Below the pieces are notes generated by a model. It worked only from the letters and a program-made list of their open reading frames with translations, made no database searches and was not told the DNA's origin. Both the position numbers and the translations under genes were made by a program. A stretch of 6,610 nt of DNA from Lachnospiraceae bacterium UBA7598 (GTDB lineage: Bacteria > Bacillota > Clostridia > Lachnospirales > Lachnospiraceae). How positions within the stretch are numbered: the first letter of the stretch is position 1; each line of letters starts with the position of its first letter. The DNA lies in contig DLQV01000246.1 of the NCBI GenBank assembly GCA_002474415.1, positions 7,308 through 13,917 on the forward strand, given 5' to 3'. This document shows, piece by piece, positions 5,365-6,610 of this stretch.

Positions 5365-6594
5365 TTATTTCTTCTTGGCAAAAAAGCGGTATACAAATGT
5401 GAGTACAAATCCGGCCGCACCACATGCCGCCGCGATCAGAAACGCTCTGGCATACGCGCCGTCTGTCATGTAGATGTTTCGCATTGCAGATGGACCGAAA
5501 TAACCGGCTGCCGCTAAACCGATAAACATGATTCCGTAATTGACACTGTTGTTTTTTGCACCAAACTGATCCGCGGTAAATCCCGGATACACGCCCATGA
5601 AGGAACCGAAGCTGACGCCGATGCATGCGATTCCGACATAAAACGTAGCATAACCGCCCTGTCCGGTAAAGTATAAAAGAAGCAGTCCGCACACGCCGAG
5701 CACGGTTGCAATCGTCAGTGTATTGATACGTCCGATCCGGTCGGATAAAAATCCGGCAAGGATACGTCCCGCCGCATTAAATACCGCAAGAATGGAAACC
5801 GCGGTACTTGCCATAAGTGCGGTCATGCCGACCATATTGGTTGCCACTGCGGATGCCTGTGAAATAACCATCATTCCGCTGAACGCACCACAGGTAAATA
5901 ACAGAAGCATGACATAAAAGACCGGAGTCTTTAACATTTCTTTCCAGTTTTTGTTCTCCACGCCGGAAGAACCGGTTGCTGCCGGAGGTGTCCATCCGTC
6001 CGGGACAAAATCTGCCGGGCACTGCTCCATTAAGAAGGAACATCCGCAGATGATGATAAGGAATGCCACGCCGACAACCTTAAATGCAACTGCCGCGCTG
6101 GACTTTGACACGATTAAAGTGACAACCGGAGGAAGGATCACCGATCCAAGTCCGTAGATCGCAGTTGTGATTCCACCGATCAGTCCACGCTTGTCCGGGA
6201 AAAACTTCATACAACTGCTGACTGCAGTTCCGTAAGTCATACCAAGTCCGAGTCCGAAGATCAGACCGTAAGTTACCACAAGTGCTCCCACACTTGTCGC
6301 AAAGCCGGATGCGATCATTCCGATTCCGACCATGATTCCACCAATGAGAATGACTTTCTTCGGTCCAAACTTATCATTGAACCAGCCACCCGTGATCATG
6401 GTGATCGGTCCGACGGAATTTGCCACGGTATAAACAATCGCAAGATCCGCAGTGGTTAAAACGACACCGTTTCGCGCGCTTAAAAACTCTGCCATGGAAG
6501 ATGCAAATACACTCCATACATAAATAGATCCTAAGCATAAATTGATGAGACAGCAGGCAATTAACGTTACCCAGCGTTTTTTTGTCAAGTTCAT
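5365..6594 (-). CDS. OFA-family major facilitator transporter (oxalate/formate antiporter-like)
   Basis: An inner-membrane secondary transporter of 409 residues with a 12-helix pattern and a hydrophilic central loop at about 190-222. Family marks are GSIYVWSVF (22-30) in helix 1, the loop 2-3 motif GGWFNDKFGPKKV (69-81), FFPDKRGLIGG (131-141), the matching second-half motif GRILAGFLSDRIGR (276-289), and FGAKNNSVNYGIMF (344-357) before helix 11. These place it in the oxalate:formate antiporter family, whose members carry small carboxylates and other organic anions. Arg277 probably matches the substrate arginine of OxlT (Arg272), but no lysine is seen in helix 11 (IMFIGLAAAGYFGP) where OxlT has Lys355, so oxalate is unlikely. 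The start has AAAGGAGAG about six bases upstream and the protein ends FFAKKK. It comes first in a unit with the flavin reductase; its promoter would lie beyond the right edge. Direction of transport and substrate cannot be read from the sequence. Confidence 0.9.
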   Translation of the reverse strand: MNLTKKRWVTLIACCLINLCLGSIYVWSVFASSMAEFLSARNGVVLTTADLAIVYTVANSVGPITMITGGWFNDKFGPKKVILIGGIMVGIGMIASGFATSVGALVVTYGLIFGLGLGMTYGTAVSSCMKFFPDKRGLIGGITTAIYGLGSVILPPVVTLIVSKSSAAVAFKVVGVAFLIIICGCSFLMEQCPADFVPDGWTPPAATGSSGVENKNWKEMLKTPVFYVMLLLFTCGAFSGMMVISQASAVATNMVGMTALMASTAVSILAVFNAAGRILAGFLSDRIGRINTLTIATVLGVCGLLLLYFTGQGGYATFYVGIACIGVSFGSFMGVYPGFTADQFGAKNNSVNYGIMFIGLAAAGYFGPSAMRNIYMTDGAYARAFLIAAACGAAGFVLTFVYRFFAKKK

Positions 6595-6610
6595 CTCAAC
6601 TCTCCTTTTG

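Noticed and set aside
5288..5692. A 134-residue open frame on the minus strand, and other overlapping frames inside the four complete genes
   Set aside because: They lie within or across strongly supported genes in other frames, have no family resemblance or good ribosome binding sites, and their composition looks like out-of-frame translation.
3384..6594. Part of a bile acid 7-dehydroxylation (bai) operon
   Set aside because: The reductase resembles BaiCD/BaiH in layout and a transporter is adjacent, but no other bai gene (ligase, dehydratase, CoA transferase, short-chain dehydrogenase) is visible and the transporter is OFA-type.

Overview
The window carries five genes, all on the minus strand, in two transcription units. 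Reading with transcription (right to left): an OFA-type major facilitator transporter, a flavin/iron-sulfur oxidoreductase of the old yellow enzyme (FadH/BaiCD/trimethylamine dehydrogenase) class, a rho-independent terminator, then a galactose/methyl-galactoside ABC transporter operon mglB-mglA-mglC whose last gene runs off the left edge. The Gram-positive lipobox on MglB, strong purine-rich ribosome binding sites, the low-to-moderate GC content and the style of the mgl and OYE proteins suggest an anaerobic gut Firmicute, most likely a Lachnospiraceae (Roseburia/Agathobacter/Blautia-like). That placement is inference, not a database result.

Right part (about 3330-6610): the transporter and the reductase are 34 bases apart, each with a good ribosome binding site, and share one terminator. 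They look like a two-gene uptake-and-reduction unit for an unidentified organic acid or enone. The reductase has the full three-part layout (FMN barrel, four-cysteine cluster, FAD and NAD(P) Rossmann folds), but tryptophan replaces the tyrosine that usually donates the proton in this family.

Middle (about 3161-3383): terminator, then a very A/T-rich spacer with A-tracts repeating about every 10 bases, a weak candidate promoter and a LacI-type operator-like sequence just upstream of mglB.

Left part (1-3160): the mgl sugar importer. The main discovery is in the binding protein. The segment that normally begins mature MglB (first strand and helix with the sugar-binding Asp-Asn-Phe motif, up to about E. 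coli residue 85) is missing from the N-terminus and sits at the C-terminus instead. The lipoprotein anchor and linker lead directly into the strand that carries the Asn of FFNKEP in E. coli. Every sugar-contacting residue I can map is present, so this looks like a natural circular permutation of a working glucose/galactose receptor, not a broken gene. The permease gene that follows begins with at least 87 hydrophilic, coiled-coil-like residues before any membrane segment, a second departure from the enterobacterial Mgl system. A perfect 12-bp hairpin without a U-tract lies between mglB and mglA and probably sets the ratio of receptor to ATPase.
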